This document shows positions 53,084 to 62,020 of a DNA stretch of 64,000 bases, piece by piece. The notes beneath the pieces were generated by a model, which saw nothing but the letters and a program-made list of their open reading frames with translations, searched no databases and had not been told where the DNA came from. Origin of the DNA: Paraburkholderia terricola (GTDB lineage Bacteria > Pseudomonadota > Gammaproteobacteria > Burkholderiales > Burkholderiaceae); the NCBI RefSeq assembly GCF_900142195.1, contig NZ_FRAB01000038.1, positions 1 through 64,000 on the forward strand, written 5' to 3'. The position numbers and the translations under genes were made by a program. Each line of letters begins with the position of its first letter. Within the stretch, counting starts at the first letter, position 1.

Positions 53084-55390
53084 TCACGCCGTTTCACGCT
53101 GCCGCCCTGTCTCGACGATCCGCACCGGAATGGATTTCGCGCCCGGCACCTTGCTTTCCTTCGCGCAGTGCCAAAGCGGCAGCAGCGGATTGCATTCCGG
53201 GTAGTACCCGGCGATGCAGCCCGGCGGAATCTCATACGTCTTCACGGAAAAGCCGGTCACGCGCCGGTCGACGCCGTCGTCCGCGATGGTCTGCAACGTC
53301 ACGATGTCGCCTTCCGCGAGGCCGTGCGCGGCCATGTCGGAGGCGTTCATCAGCAGCGTCATGCGGTTGCCCTTCACGCCCCTGAAGCGGTCGTCGTGAT
53401 GATAGATCGTCGTATTGAACTGACTGTCGGAGCGCAAGGTCATGAGCCGCAGCGCGCCGGGTTCGCGCTCGGGCATGTCGGGGTCCTCGCCCAAGGTTTC
53501 GGGCACCATGAATTCCGCCTTGCCGCTTTCGGTCTGCCATTTGCGCTCGCGCGCGGGCAAGGGCCGCAAGAAACCGCCCGGCGTCCACATGCGCGCGTTG
53601 AAGTCGTGAAAAATCTCGGGATAGGTCCTGGCAATTTCTTCCCGCACGATCGAGTAATCGTCTTTCCACGCGTCCCAATCGACGCTCGAACGCTCTCCCA
53701 AGGTCGCCTTCGCCATGCCCGCCACGATGAACGGCTCCGAGCGCACGTCGTCGCCGGCCGGCTCGACCATGCCGCGCGAGCCATGCATGCAGCCGGTGCT
53801 GTCCTCCATCGAAACGGCTTGCTCGCCGCTCGCCTGCCGGTCGATTTCGATGCGGCTCAGGCACGGCAGAATGTAGGCGATCTCGCCGTGCACCAGTTGG
53901 CTGCGGTTGAGCTTGGTGGCCACGGTCACGGTCAGCCGCAGCTTGCGCCACGCGGGCTCGATCCGCGCGCGGTCGGGCACCGAACGCACCAGATTGCCGC
54001 CGAGGTTGAACACCGCGCTCACCTTGCCCGCGATCATCGCCTCGAAAGCCTCCACGGTATTCATGCCCGTTTCGCGCGGCGGCTCGAACGAAAACTGGCT
54101 CGCCAGTTTGTCGAGCGGCGCCAGTTCCGGCTTTTCCGTCACGCCCACCGTGCGCTGGCCCTGCACGTTCGAATGACCGCGCACCGGCGAGGGGCCCGCG
54201 CCCGGCTTGCCGATGTTGCCGCGCAGAAACAGCAGATTGCACAGCATGCGCACGTTCTGCACGCCGAGCCGGTGCTGGGTCAGGCCCATGCCATAGTGAA
54301 TCATCACGGCGTTGGCCTTCATGTATTCGCCCGCGGCGGCTTCGAGCGCGTCGCGCGGCAAACCGCTGACGGTCTCGATGTCGCGCCATGCCGCGTCGCG
54401 CGCGTAACGGGCGAATGCCTCGTAGCCCTGCGTATGTTCCTCGATGAACGGCACGTCGATGATCCGCTCGCGGCCTTGCTCGCGCGCGAGGTCGTCGGCG
54501 GCGATCACCGCCTTGCAGATGCCGAGAATCGCAGCCGAATCGCCGCCGTTCTTCACCTGGTGATATTGCGTGCTGATGAGCGTGTCGTTCGGCGTGAGCA
54601 TCTGGCGCGGCGACTGCGGATTGGCGAAGCGGATCAAACCCGGCTCGCGCAGCGGATTGAAGGTGATGATCGGCACGCCCCGCTTGCGCGCGTCCTGTAA
54701 CTGGTGAAGCATGCGCGGGCTGTTGGTGCCGACGTTCTGGCCGAAAAAGAACATCAGATCGGTCTTCTCGAAGTCGTCGAGCGTGATGGTGCCGACGCCC
54801 GCGCCGATCGCCTTTTTCAAGCCGACGCTCGTGCTCTCGTGGCACATATTGGAGCTATCCGGCAGATTGTTCGTGCCGTACATGCGCGCGAAAAGCTGGT
54901 ACATGTATGAGGTTTCGAGCGAGGCGCGCCCCGACGTGTAGAACACGACGCTCTCGGGCCGCATGCTGTTGAGCTCGCGGCCGATTTCGTCGAATGCGTC
55001 CTGCCAGCTCACCTTGACGTAGCGGTCGGTGGCCGGGTCGTAACGCAGCGGCGTGGTGAGCCGGCCGGCCGCCTCCAGATCGTGGTCGTGCCAGGTGGAA
55101 AGCTGGGCGACCGTGTGCAATTCGAAAAAGTCCGGCGTGACCCGTTTCGATGTCGTGTCCCACGCGGTCGCCTTCGCGCCGCTTTCGCAGAACTCGAACA
55201 GGTGCGGCTCGGCGGGCTTCGCCCATGAACAACTGACGCACATGAAGCCGTCGGGCTTGTTCTGTTTCGCGAACACGCGGCCGTCTTTCAACGCGACATG
55301 CTCCTGGGTGAGAATCCTCGTCACCGCTTTGAGCGAACCCCATCCGCCGGAGGCGTAGGGATAGGCTTCGGTATTGCGCTTGGTGGTCAT
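53084..55390 (-). CDS. FdhF/YdeP-family molybdopterin oxidoreductase
   Basis: 768 residues. The molybdopterin core has PDSSNMCHESTSVGLKKAIG, FFGQNVGTNSPRM and RGHSNVQGQRTVG. The C-terminal dinucleotide domain has RMTLLMNASDMAAHGLAEGDIV. The N-terminal Cys motif (CVSCSWAKPAEPHLFEFCESG) is the YdeP variant rather than the four-Cys site of formate dehydrogenases. The whole length matches E. coli YdeP, linked to acid resistance. No FdhE or beta subunit genes are adjacent. Electron partner and substrate are unknown. Confidence 0.93.
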   Translation of the reverse strand: MTTKRNTEAYPYASGGWGSLKAVTRILTQEHVALKDGRVFAKQNKPDGFMCVSCSWAKPAEPHLFEFCESGAKATAWDTTSKRVTPDFFELHTVAQLSTWHDHDLEAAGRLTTPLRYDPATDRYVKVSWQDAFDEIGRELNSMRPESVVFYTSGRASLETSYMYQLFARMYGTNNLPDSSNMCHESTSVGLKKAIGAGVGTITLDDFEKTDLMFFFGQNVGTNSPRMLHQLQDARKRGVPIITFNPLREPGLIRFANPQSPRQMLTPNDTLISTQYHQVKNGGDSAAILGICKAVIAADDLAREQGRERIIDVPFIEEHTQGYEAFARYARDAAWRDIETVSGLPRDALEAAAGEYMKANAVMIHYGMGLTQHRLGVQNVRMLCNLLFLRGNIGKPGAGPSPVRGHSNVQGQRTVGVTEKPELAPLDKLASQFSFEPPRETGMNTVEAFEAMIAGKVSAVFNLGGNLVRSVPDRARIEPAWRKLRLTVTVATKLNRSQLVHGEIAYILPCLSRIEIDRQASGEQAVSMEDSTGCMHGSRGMVEPAGDDVRSEPFIVAGMAKATLGERSSVDWDAWKDDYSIVREEIARTYPEIFHDFNARMWTPGGFLRPLPARERKWQTESGKAEFMVPETLGEDPDMPEREPGALRLMTLRSDSQFNTTIYHHDDRFRGVKGNRMTLLMNASDMAAHGLAEGDIVTLQTIADDGVDRRVTGFSVKTYEIPPGCIAGYYPECNPLLPLWHCAKESKVPGAKSIPVRIVETGRQRETA

Positions 55391-55624
55391 CGCTCGCTCC
55401 GGTCAACACGCTATCGGCAACACAGCGCAGCAACCGCGATGCCCGCGTCGCGATGTGCGCGCCAGGGATCGCCCCGTTTTCGATGGCACAGCCGATGCTG
55501 CTGCAGCGATAACGAGGGTGAAGGCAGCGATAAGGCGCACGCCTTGCATCCCTCTGACCTATCGGCCATGACGGCCGTGATTCACCACCGTGGAAAGCAA
55601 CCCTCGCACAGTTCGAAAGCAACG

Positions 55625-56707
55625 ATGAAAATCGCCCAGGTCGCCCCGCTCTATGAAAGCGTCCCGCCGCTCGCCTATGGCGCGACGGAGCGCGTCGTTT
55701 CGTATCTCACCGAGGAACTCGTGCGGCGCGGCCATGACGTCACGCTTTTCGCGAGCGCCGATTCGACCACGCGCGCGCGGCTCGTGCCCGTCTGCGAACG
55801 CGGACTCTGGCGCGACGCCGGCGTGTGGGACACCCTCACGCATCACGTGAGGCAACTGGCGCGCGTCGCGCATCTCGCGCACGAGTTCGACGTCGTGCAC
55901 TTTCACGGCGATCCGCTGCATTTTCCGCTGGCCGACTCGTTGCCCGTCGCGTCGCTCACGACGCTGCATGGGCAGTTGCTTCCGGTCGACCACGGTCCGC
56001 TGTTTCGTGAATTCGCCGCGGCGCCGCTGGTCTCCATCTCGAACGATCAGCGCGGGCCGGTGCCGTGGGCGAACTGGCGCGGCACCGTCTATCACGGCCT
56101 GCCGCTCGACGAGTTCGAATTGCAGCCCGAGCCGGGATCGTATCTGCTGTTTCTCGGCCGCATGATGCCCGGCAAGCGGCCGGATCTCGCGGTGGAAATC
56201 GCGCGGCGCGCAGGCTGGCCGCTCAGGATGGCCGCCAAGGTTCATCCCGGCGAGCGCGACTATTTCACTCAGCAAGTCGAACCGCTGCTGAAGCAATCGG
56301 CGCATTTCACCGACTATCTCGGCGAGGTCGGCGGCGGCCTTCGCCGGGCGTTGATCGCGAACGCGCGCGCGTTGCTGTTCCCGGTGGAATGGCCCGAGCC
56401 GTTCGGCATGGTGATGATCGAGGCGATGGCGTGCGGCACGCCGGTCATCGCGTTTCGCCGTGGCGCGGTGCCGGAAGTGCTGGAGCACGGCGTCAACGGG
56501 TTCATCGTCGACGGCGTGGACGAAGCCGTCGACGCGGTGGCGAACATCGCGCGGATCGATCGCGTTGCGTGCCGCCGATCGTTCGAGGCGCGCTTTACGG
56601 CCGAACGCATGGCCGCGGATTATCTGAGCATCTACGAAGGCTTGCTCGAAGACCGGCGCGCGGCGGCGCAGCCTCCGGTCGCACACTATTCGATGTACGG
56701 GCGCTGA
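55625..56707 (+). CDS. GT4-family glycosyltransferase
   Basis: 360 residues, GT-B fold. The N-terminal motif MKIAQVAPLYESVPPLAYGATERVVSYLTEELVRRGHDVTLF is typical for GT4. The C-terminal nucleotide-sugar site is PEPFGMVMIEAMACGTPVIAFRRGAVPEVLEHGVNGFIVD (E-x7-E). No export signal. It stands alone, without other polysaccharide genes. The acceptor is unknown. Confidence 0.93.
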   Translation: MKIAQVAPLYESVPPLAYGATERVVSYLTEELVRRGHDVTLFASADSTTRARLVPVCERGLWRDAGVWDTLTHHVRQLARVAHLAHEFDVVHFHGDPLHFPLADSLPVASLTTLHGQLLPVDHGPLFREFAAAPLVSISNDQRGPVPWANWRGTVYHGLPLDEFELQPEPGSYLLFLGRMMPGKRPDLAVEIARRAGWPLRMAAKVHPGERDYFTQQVEPLLKQSAHFTDYLGEVGGGLRRALIANARALLFPVEWPEPFGMVMIEAMACGTPVIAFRRGAVPEVLEHGVNGFIVDGVDEAVDAVANIARIDRVACRRSFEARFTAERMAADYLSIYEGLLEDRRAAAQPPVAHYSMYGR

Positions 56708-56892
56708 GCGGTTGCGGCGCTGGCAACGCTTACCACTGCAACCGCCGCACCGATGCTTCCCTCGCGGCCAGGCCGCTGCCGGCGTTCAAACATCGCATTC
56801 GCGTAACTGCGCCGTCGCTCCGGCGGGCGCGGCATGACGGAAGGCGCCTGGGTGCGCGCGCCGCTTCACAGCGAGCGCACCAGGGCGACGCG

Positions 56893-59613
56893 CTACGGCA
56901 ACCTGTACGCGATCACGTAATCGCCCTGCTTCGTGCCGAGCGATCCGTGCCCGCCCGCCGTCACCAGCACGTACTGCTTGCCGTCGCCGCCGGCGTAGGT
57001 CATCGGCGTGGCCTGGCCGCCCGCGGGAAGGCGCGCTTGCCACAATTTATCGCCGGTACGCACGTCGTAGGCGCGCACATAGTAGTCGAGCGTGCCGGAC
57101 AGGAACGCGACGCCGCCCGCCGTGGTCACCATGCCGCCGAGACTCGGCACGCCGAGCGGCATCGGAATCGGCAACGGCGCGCTGTCGCGAATCGTGCCGT
57201 TCTTGTGCTGCCACACGATCTGGTTGCTGCGCAGATCGACGCCCGCGACGTAACCCCACGGCGGCGCCTGGCAAGGAATGCCGAGCGGCGAAAGAAACGC
57301 GTTCAACTCGAAGCCGAACGGCGTGCCCCGCGCCATCTTGATGCCGCTCGTCTCGCTGCCTTTCTTCTCGCCGTTGTCCACGGGAATCTGCGCGCGCGGA
57401 ATGAGCTTCGACGTGAAGGCCATGTAGCTCGGATTGGCGATCAGGATTTGCCGCACCGGATCGACCGCGACGCCGCCCCAGTCGAACACGCCGAAGTTGC
57501 CGGGAAACACCAGCGAGCCCTGTTCCGACGGCGGCGTGAACGCGCCGTCGTAGCGCAGCGAGCGAAACTTCACGCGGCACCACAGTTGATCGAAGGGCGT
57601 GGTGCCCCACATGTCGCGCTCGCGCACCTTGGGCGGATTGAAATTGAGCGCGGAAACCGGTTGCGTGGGCGAGGTGTGATCGCCGGTTGCCGCGCCCTGG
57701 GGAACCGGGGTTTCCGTGATCGGCACGATCGGCTTGCCGGTTTCGCGATTGAGTACGTACAGACTGCCTTGCTTGGTCGACGCGATCAGCGCCGGCTGCA
57801 CGCCGCTGGCGGTTTGCAGATCGATCAGGCTCGGCTGGCCGCCTACGTCCATGTCCCACAGATCGTGATGGGTGAACTGGTAATTCCAGCGCATCTTGCC
57901 GGTCGCCAGATCGAGCGCGACGACGCCCGCCGCGACTTTCTCGGAAGCCGGCGTGCGCAGGCCGCCCCACTGGTCCGGCGTCTGGTTGCCGAGCGGCAGA
58001 TACACCATGCCGAGTTTTTCGTCGACGCTGAACACCGACCACATGTTCGGCGAGTTGCGCACGTAGGTCTGGTTCGGCGCGAGCGGTTCGGTGGCGTCGG
58101 GCTTGCCGGCGTCCCAGTTCCACACGAGGTGGCCGTCGTGCACGTCGAACGCGCGCGTGACGCCGGACGGCTCGTTGGTCGATTCGTTATCCGTCACGTG
58201 GCCGCTGATGATGACCAGGTCGCGCGTGACCGCCGGCGGCGACGTCGAATAGTAGCCGCCCGGCGTGAACGGTCCGATGCTGGTGCGCAGATCGATCTGA
58301 CCGTTGCTCCCGAAGTGCGCGCAGGGCCGGCCGGTGTCGGCGTCGAGCGCGATGAGGCGCGCGTCGGCGGTGGGCAGGAAAATCCGCCGCGGGCATTCGG
58401 CGGCGAGGCTCGGCGCGGGCGCGGCGGCGGACGGCGCGGCGGGTTCCGATGAAGCAGCCGGCGCGGCGGATTCCGAGGCGGGCCTGGTCGCGAACGTGGC
58501 GGAAGCTTTGGGACCGGGCGCGGCGGCAAGCGCGGAAGACGCCTCGCCGCCGGAAGCGGCGGCAGGCGTGGCGGAAGCCGCCGCCGAAGTCTCGGCGCCC
58601 GACGCAGCCGCAGCCGCTGAAGGCGCCGAAGCTTCGGAACCGGCAGCCGCTGAAGGCGCCGAAGAAGCCGAACCTTCAGACGCCGAAACCGCCTCCGACG
58701 CACCGCCCTGTGCCCCCGCGACAGCAGCCTCGGAAGCCCCCACGTCCGCCTTCGCCGGATAAAGACTGTCGTCGTGGTAGGACACGCCGCGGCAGGTCAT
58801 GTGCTCCCAATGCTTGAAACCCGCCGGACTCTGAATATGCGGATCGAAGCGCCAGATTTCCTTGCCCGCGACCGGATCGAGCGCGATGACGATGCCATGC
58901 GGCGTGCACAGAAAGAGCTTGTCGCCGACCTTGATCGGCGTGTTCTCGGCCGTGGTCTCGGCGGGGTCGTCCGGGCCGGGCTTGTCGCCGGTCTGGAATT
59001 GCCAGGCCACCTTCAATTGACCCGCGTTGGCCGGCGTGATCTGCGCGAGCGGCGAATAGCGCTGACCGAGCGGCGAGCCGCCGTAATCGGTCCAGTCGCC
59101 GGCCTGCCGGTTCGCGTCGCCGGCCAGCGGCGCGGCGGGCGGAGCCGAGCCGACCTCGATCGAACCGGCATGGTCGTATGGATGATTGAACGCCGTGCCG
59201 ATACCCAGCAACACCGTCAGCACGACGGCGGCCGCGAGCGGCAACGCGCCTTGACGATGCGCGCCCGGCGGCCCGAACACCAGCCTGCGGGTCACGGGCG
59301 GCAACAGCAGCCATAGGCCCAGCACGAGCCACACCCACAGACGCGGCAGCAACTGCCAGAAGTCGAAGCGCGCTTCCGTCACCGCCCACACGGTCGAGCC
59401 GAACAGCACCAGCGCGAACAGCAGCAGCGCCGAACGCCGCCGGATCGCCACCAGCAGCCCCGTCAGCGCGATGCCGATGCCCGTGAGCAGGTAGTACCAG
59501 GAGCCGCCGAGCGAGATCAGCCAAACGCCCCCGACGGCCACCACCAGGCCGATGAGCATGAACACGATGGCGGGAAGCGCGAGAGCGACGGGAAAGCGGC
59601 GCGGCGTCGACAT
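56893..59613 (-). CDS. Membrane-bound PQQ dehydrogenase, glucose/quinate type
   Basis: 906 residues. Five transmembrane helices at 8-130 precede an eight-bladed PQQ propeller. CRGVSYHD and CPRRIFLPTADARLIALDADTGRPCAHFG are conserved GCD-family blocks. In usual members these are ~20 residues apart; here ~120 residues of Ala/Ser/Glu/Pro repeats are inserted (58400-58770). The start at 59613 follows GAGGTCACCGTT. Oxidises sugars or quinate in the periplasm and passes electrons to ubiquinone. PQQ has to come from elsewhere, as the local set is only pqqA and pqqD. Confidence 0.93.
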   Translation of the reverse strand: MSTPRRFPVALALPAIVFMLIGLVVAVGGVWLISLGGSWYYLLTGIGIALTGLLVAIRRRSALLLFALVLFGSTVWAVTEARFDFWQLLPRLWVWLVLGLWLLLPPVTRRLVFGPPGAHRQGALPLAAAVVLTVLLGIGTAFNHPYDHAGSIEVGSAPPAAPLAGDANRQAGDWTDYGGSPLGQRYSPLAQITPANAGQLKVAWQFQTGDKPGPDDPAETTAENTPIKVGDKLFLCTPHGIVIALDPVAGKEIWRFDPHIQSPAGFKHWEHMTCRGVSYHDDSLYPAKADVGASEAAVAGAQGGASEAVSASEGSASSAPSAAAGSEASAPSAAAAASGAETSAAASATPAAASGGEASSALAAAPGPKASATFATRPASESAAPAASSEPAAPSAAAPAPSLAAECPRRIFLPTADARLIALDADTGRPCAHFGSNGQIDLRTSIGPFTPGGYYSTSPPAVTRDLVIISGHVTDNESTNEPSGVTRAFDVHDGHLVWNWDAGKPDATEPLAPNQTYVRNSPNMWSVFSVDEKLGMVYLPLGNQTPDQWGGLRTPASEKVAAGVVALDLATGKMRWNYQFTHHDLWDMDVGGQPSLIDLQTASGVQPALIASTKQGSLYVLNRETGKPIVPITETPVPQGAATGDHTSPTQPVSALNFNPPKVRERDMWGTTPFDQLWCRVKFRSLRYDGAFTPPSEQGSLVFPGNFGVFDWGGVAVDPVRQILIANPSYMAFTSKLIPRAQIPVDNGEKKGSETSGIKMARGTPFGFELNAFLSPLGIPCQAPPWGYVAGVDLRSNQIVWQHKNGTIRDSAPLPIPMPLGVPSLGGMVTTAGGVAFLSGTLDYYVRAYDVRTGDKLWQARLPAGGQATPMTYAGGDGKQYVLVTAGGHGSLGTKQGDYVIAYRLP

Positions 59614-59840
59614 AACGGTGACCTCGGCAAAAGGCATTCGAAGAAAAACTCCGGGCAAGCCGGAGACGTTCGAAAACACAGGCGGCGCGAACGACGCGCA
59701 GCGTCAGACAAATTGCCTTGGAAGTAGCACATGCGGTTCCTGCTCACGGCACGCCGCATGCTTCGGTGCGAGCAAACCCGGCCAGCAAACTCGCTAAACC
59801 CGGCCTGCAAACCCGGCCTGTAAACCACGCCATCGCCGCC

Positions 59841-60266
59841 ATGAAACACAGAGCCACCGTTCTCTGCGTCCGCGCCAACCGGATTCTCCTCGTCGCCCGG
59901 CCCAACGGACGATGGGCGTTGCCCGGCGGACGCTGCAAGACCGGCGAGCCCGCGCACGCCGCCGCCCTGCGCGAGTTGGCCGAGGAAACGCGCCTGAGCG
60001 GGATCGCGCTCGATTATGTGTTCGAGTTCTGGGGCGCGCGGACTCGCCATTACGTGTTCGCCGCGCATCTGCCGCCCACGGCGGTCGCCCTGCCCGACCA
60101 TGAAATCAGCCGGTGCCGCTGGATTCGCGCAAAGGACGTGGGCGTGACATGGGTGAGCATCTCGACGCGCGGCATCGTGCAGGTGCTGCTCGGCGAGAAC
60201 AGTCCGGTCGGTCCGGGGCGCCGTTCGAGCCCGCTGCACGCGTTGCCGGCGCAACGCGGCCGATGA
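59841..60266 (+). CDS. Nudix hydrolase
   Basis: 141 residues. The Nudix box G-x5-E-x7-R-E-L-x-E-E is complete in GRCKTGEPAHAAALRELAEET (residues ~30-50), preceded by RWALPGG. Hydrolyses nucleoside diphosphates linked to another group. The short upstream gap has a small tandem repeat (59772-59826). Substrate unknown. Confidence 0.92.
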   Translation: MKHRATVLCVRANRILLVARPNGRWALPGGRCKTGEPAHAAALRELAEETRLSGIALDYVFEFWGARTRHYVFAAHLPPTAVALPDHEISRCRWIRAKDVGVTWVSISTRGIVQVLLGENSPVGPGRRSSPLHALPAQRGR

Positions 60267-60292
60267 GCGGGCGGAGCGGTTCGATCGCCCGC

Positions 60293-60340
60293 GTCCCGCT
60301 TTCGGTCCCGCTTTTGGTCCCGCTTTTGGTCCCGCTTCCC
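60293..60340 (+). repeat. Four 12-bp tandem repeats
   Basis: Four units of GTCCCGCTTTTG (first and last imperfect) between the convergent Nudix and Mn catalase genes. Confidence 0.88.
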
Positions 60341-60364
60341 GCCACGCCTCCGTCCGCTTCACGG

Positions 60365-61240
60365 TCAGGTGCGTTGCTGCCCCGAGCCCAGGTCCGCGCC
60401 GGTGACCGGGTCGGCCGTGACGTCGGATGCGGTGCGCCCCGCCATCGCCCGCAAGGTCTCGGCATCCGGCGCGCTCACGTTCACCGAGGCCAGTCCGTCG
60501 CCGCCGTCCACCGCGGGTTGCGGCGACTCCACGTAATCCCAGTTCGGGCCTTCGTTCCACGGCCCGCGCGGCGCGTCGTCGCCCGACGACATGTTGTAGT
60601 AGACGCTGGCGTACTCGGCCACGCCCGGCAGCTTGCCTTGCGGGAAATTCGGCTGGATCGAATGGAGCGCTTTTTCAAACGACTTCTGATGCGCGATCTC
60701 GCGGGTCATCAGAAAGCCGAGCGCGTCGCGTATGCCGGCGTCGTCCGTGACGTTGATGAGGCGCTCGTAGATGATCTTCGCGCGCGCTTCCGCCGCGATG
60801 TTCGAGCGCAGATCGGCGGTGGGCTCGCCGATCGTGTCGATGTACGCCGAGGTCCACGGCACGCCGGCGGAATTGGTCAGCGCGGGGCCGCCGCCGTAGA
60901 GCAGCGCCGTGATGTGCGAGTCGTTGCCGCCGCCCGTCAGCGAGCGGTACAGCTCGGCCTGCTCGTCGACGCCTTCGGCCAGTTTGCCTTTCCCGCCCTT
61001 GTTGAGCATCGCCACGATCGAGCCGATGACCTCCAGGTGGCTGAGCTCTTCCGTTGCGATGTCGAAGAGCATGTCCCTGCGCCCCGGATCGTCCTCGCCG
61101 ACGGCCTGCGTGAAATACCGGCATGCCGCGGCGAGTTCGCCCTGCGGTCCGCCGAACTGTTCGAGAAGCAGATTCGCGAGGCCCGGATCGGGCTCCGCCA
61201 CGCGTACTGTGTATTGAAGGCGCTTGTTATGAACGAACAT
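60365..61240 (-). CDS. Manganese catalase
   Basis: 291 residues. The dimanganese four-helix bundle has ligands in QGELAAACRYF (Glu), ATEELSHLEVIGSI (Glu, His), AEARAKIIYERL (Glu) and REIAHQKSFEKAL (Glu, His). The C-terminal tail ~220-291 is extended and polar. The start at 61240 has GGAGAG upstream. Splits H2O2 without heme, suited to re-oxygenation after anoxia. Confidence 0.95.
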   Translation of the reverse strand: MFVHNKRLQYTVRVAEPDPGLANLLLEQFGGPQGELAAACRYFTQAVGEDDPGRRDMLFDIATEELSHLEVIGSIVAMLNKGGKGKLAEGVDEQAELYRSLTGGGNDSHITALLYGGGPALTNSAGVPWTSAYIDTIGEPTADLRSNIAAEARAKIIYERLINVTDDAGIRDALGFLMTREIAHQKSFEKALHSIQPNFPQGKLPGVAEYASVYYNMSSGDDAPRGPWNEGPNWDYVESPQPAVDGGDGLASVNVSAPDAETLRAMAGRTASDVTADPVTGADLGSGQQRT

Positions 61241-61687
61241 GATCTCTCCATTGAAAAGTAGAACAATCGCCATTGCCTCGGCGTCGATGGTGGACGTGCC
61301 GCAAGCGGGTCCGGCCGGCGGGACCTCGCCTGCGGATATGCGCGTGAGCGGCGCAACGCCCCCGGCTTCGTGCGCTTGCGGCGACCGCTCACGGCCGCCT
61401 CGCTTGCCGCATGCGGCATACCTGGCGGTGACATCACGAGGCGGCCTCGTTCGACGGCGACGCCTTTCTCATGCCGGTCGAATCGTTCGCCGATCGACCG
61501 CGCGGACCGTGCACGATCATTGCGAGCCACTTAAGGCATACGCCCGAAAAGCCCGCTCGACGCGCTCCACGGCGCATACGTCTGTTAAAAGTTCAAGCCG
61601 TGCATCCACAAATACAATCGCCAGAAGTCGTGGGGAACGCCGTTCGATAGCAAGACCTGGTTCACGAAACTCACAGGAGGTGCGTCC
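61241..61687. other. 447-bp divergent intergenic region
   Basis: Between Mn catalase and the 108-residue gene. Nothing clear was seen. It contains a short palindrome CGAGGCGGCCTCG near 61437, but no box or gene. Confidence 0.5.
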
Positions 61688-62014
61688 ATGTCCAGTCGAC
61701 ATCCGATCATTGCGTTTCTCGCGGGATTGCCGCAGTTCGAGGCGCTTTTGCATGAGGACGCGGTGCTCGACCTGAGATCCGGCTGCATCGTGTCGCGATG
61801 CGAACCCGCGACGACCGAGGCCGGTTTGCGGTTCCGGCTGAACGTGCGCTGGCCGGGCCACGCCGCGCCGAATCCTCATCCGGTCGATGCCTATAAATAC
61901 GTGGCCTTGCAGGTTCAGGAGGCGTCGCATGTCGGCTTCGATCTGAAGCTGACCGCCGAGAGCGCGGAACTGGCGATGATCGCCGCGAGCGATTGGCCGC
62001 ACGAGGAGGCGTGA
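61688..62014 (+). CDS. Unknown 108-residue protein
   Basis: MSSRHPIIAFLAGLPQFEALLHEDAVLDLRSGCIVSRCEP. Alpha/beta, no signal peptide. A strong AGGAGGTGCGTCC ribosome site supports the start. It ends 6 bp before the phospholipase-like gene, so both are likely in one operon. No family recognised. Confidence 0.7.
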   Translation: MSSRHPIIAFLAGLPQFEALLHEDAVLDLRSGCIVSRCEPATTEAGLRFRLNVRWPGHAAPNPHPVDAYKYVALQVQEASHVGFDLKLTAESAELAMIAASDWPHEEA

Positions 62015-62020
62015 ACTCCG

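Noticed and set aside
53084..55390. Formate dehydrogenase alpha subunit
   Set aside because: The N-terminal four-Cys cluster site and partner subunits are missing; YdeP-type motifs and length fit better.
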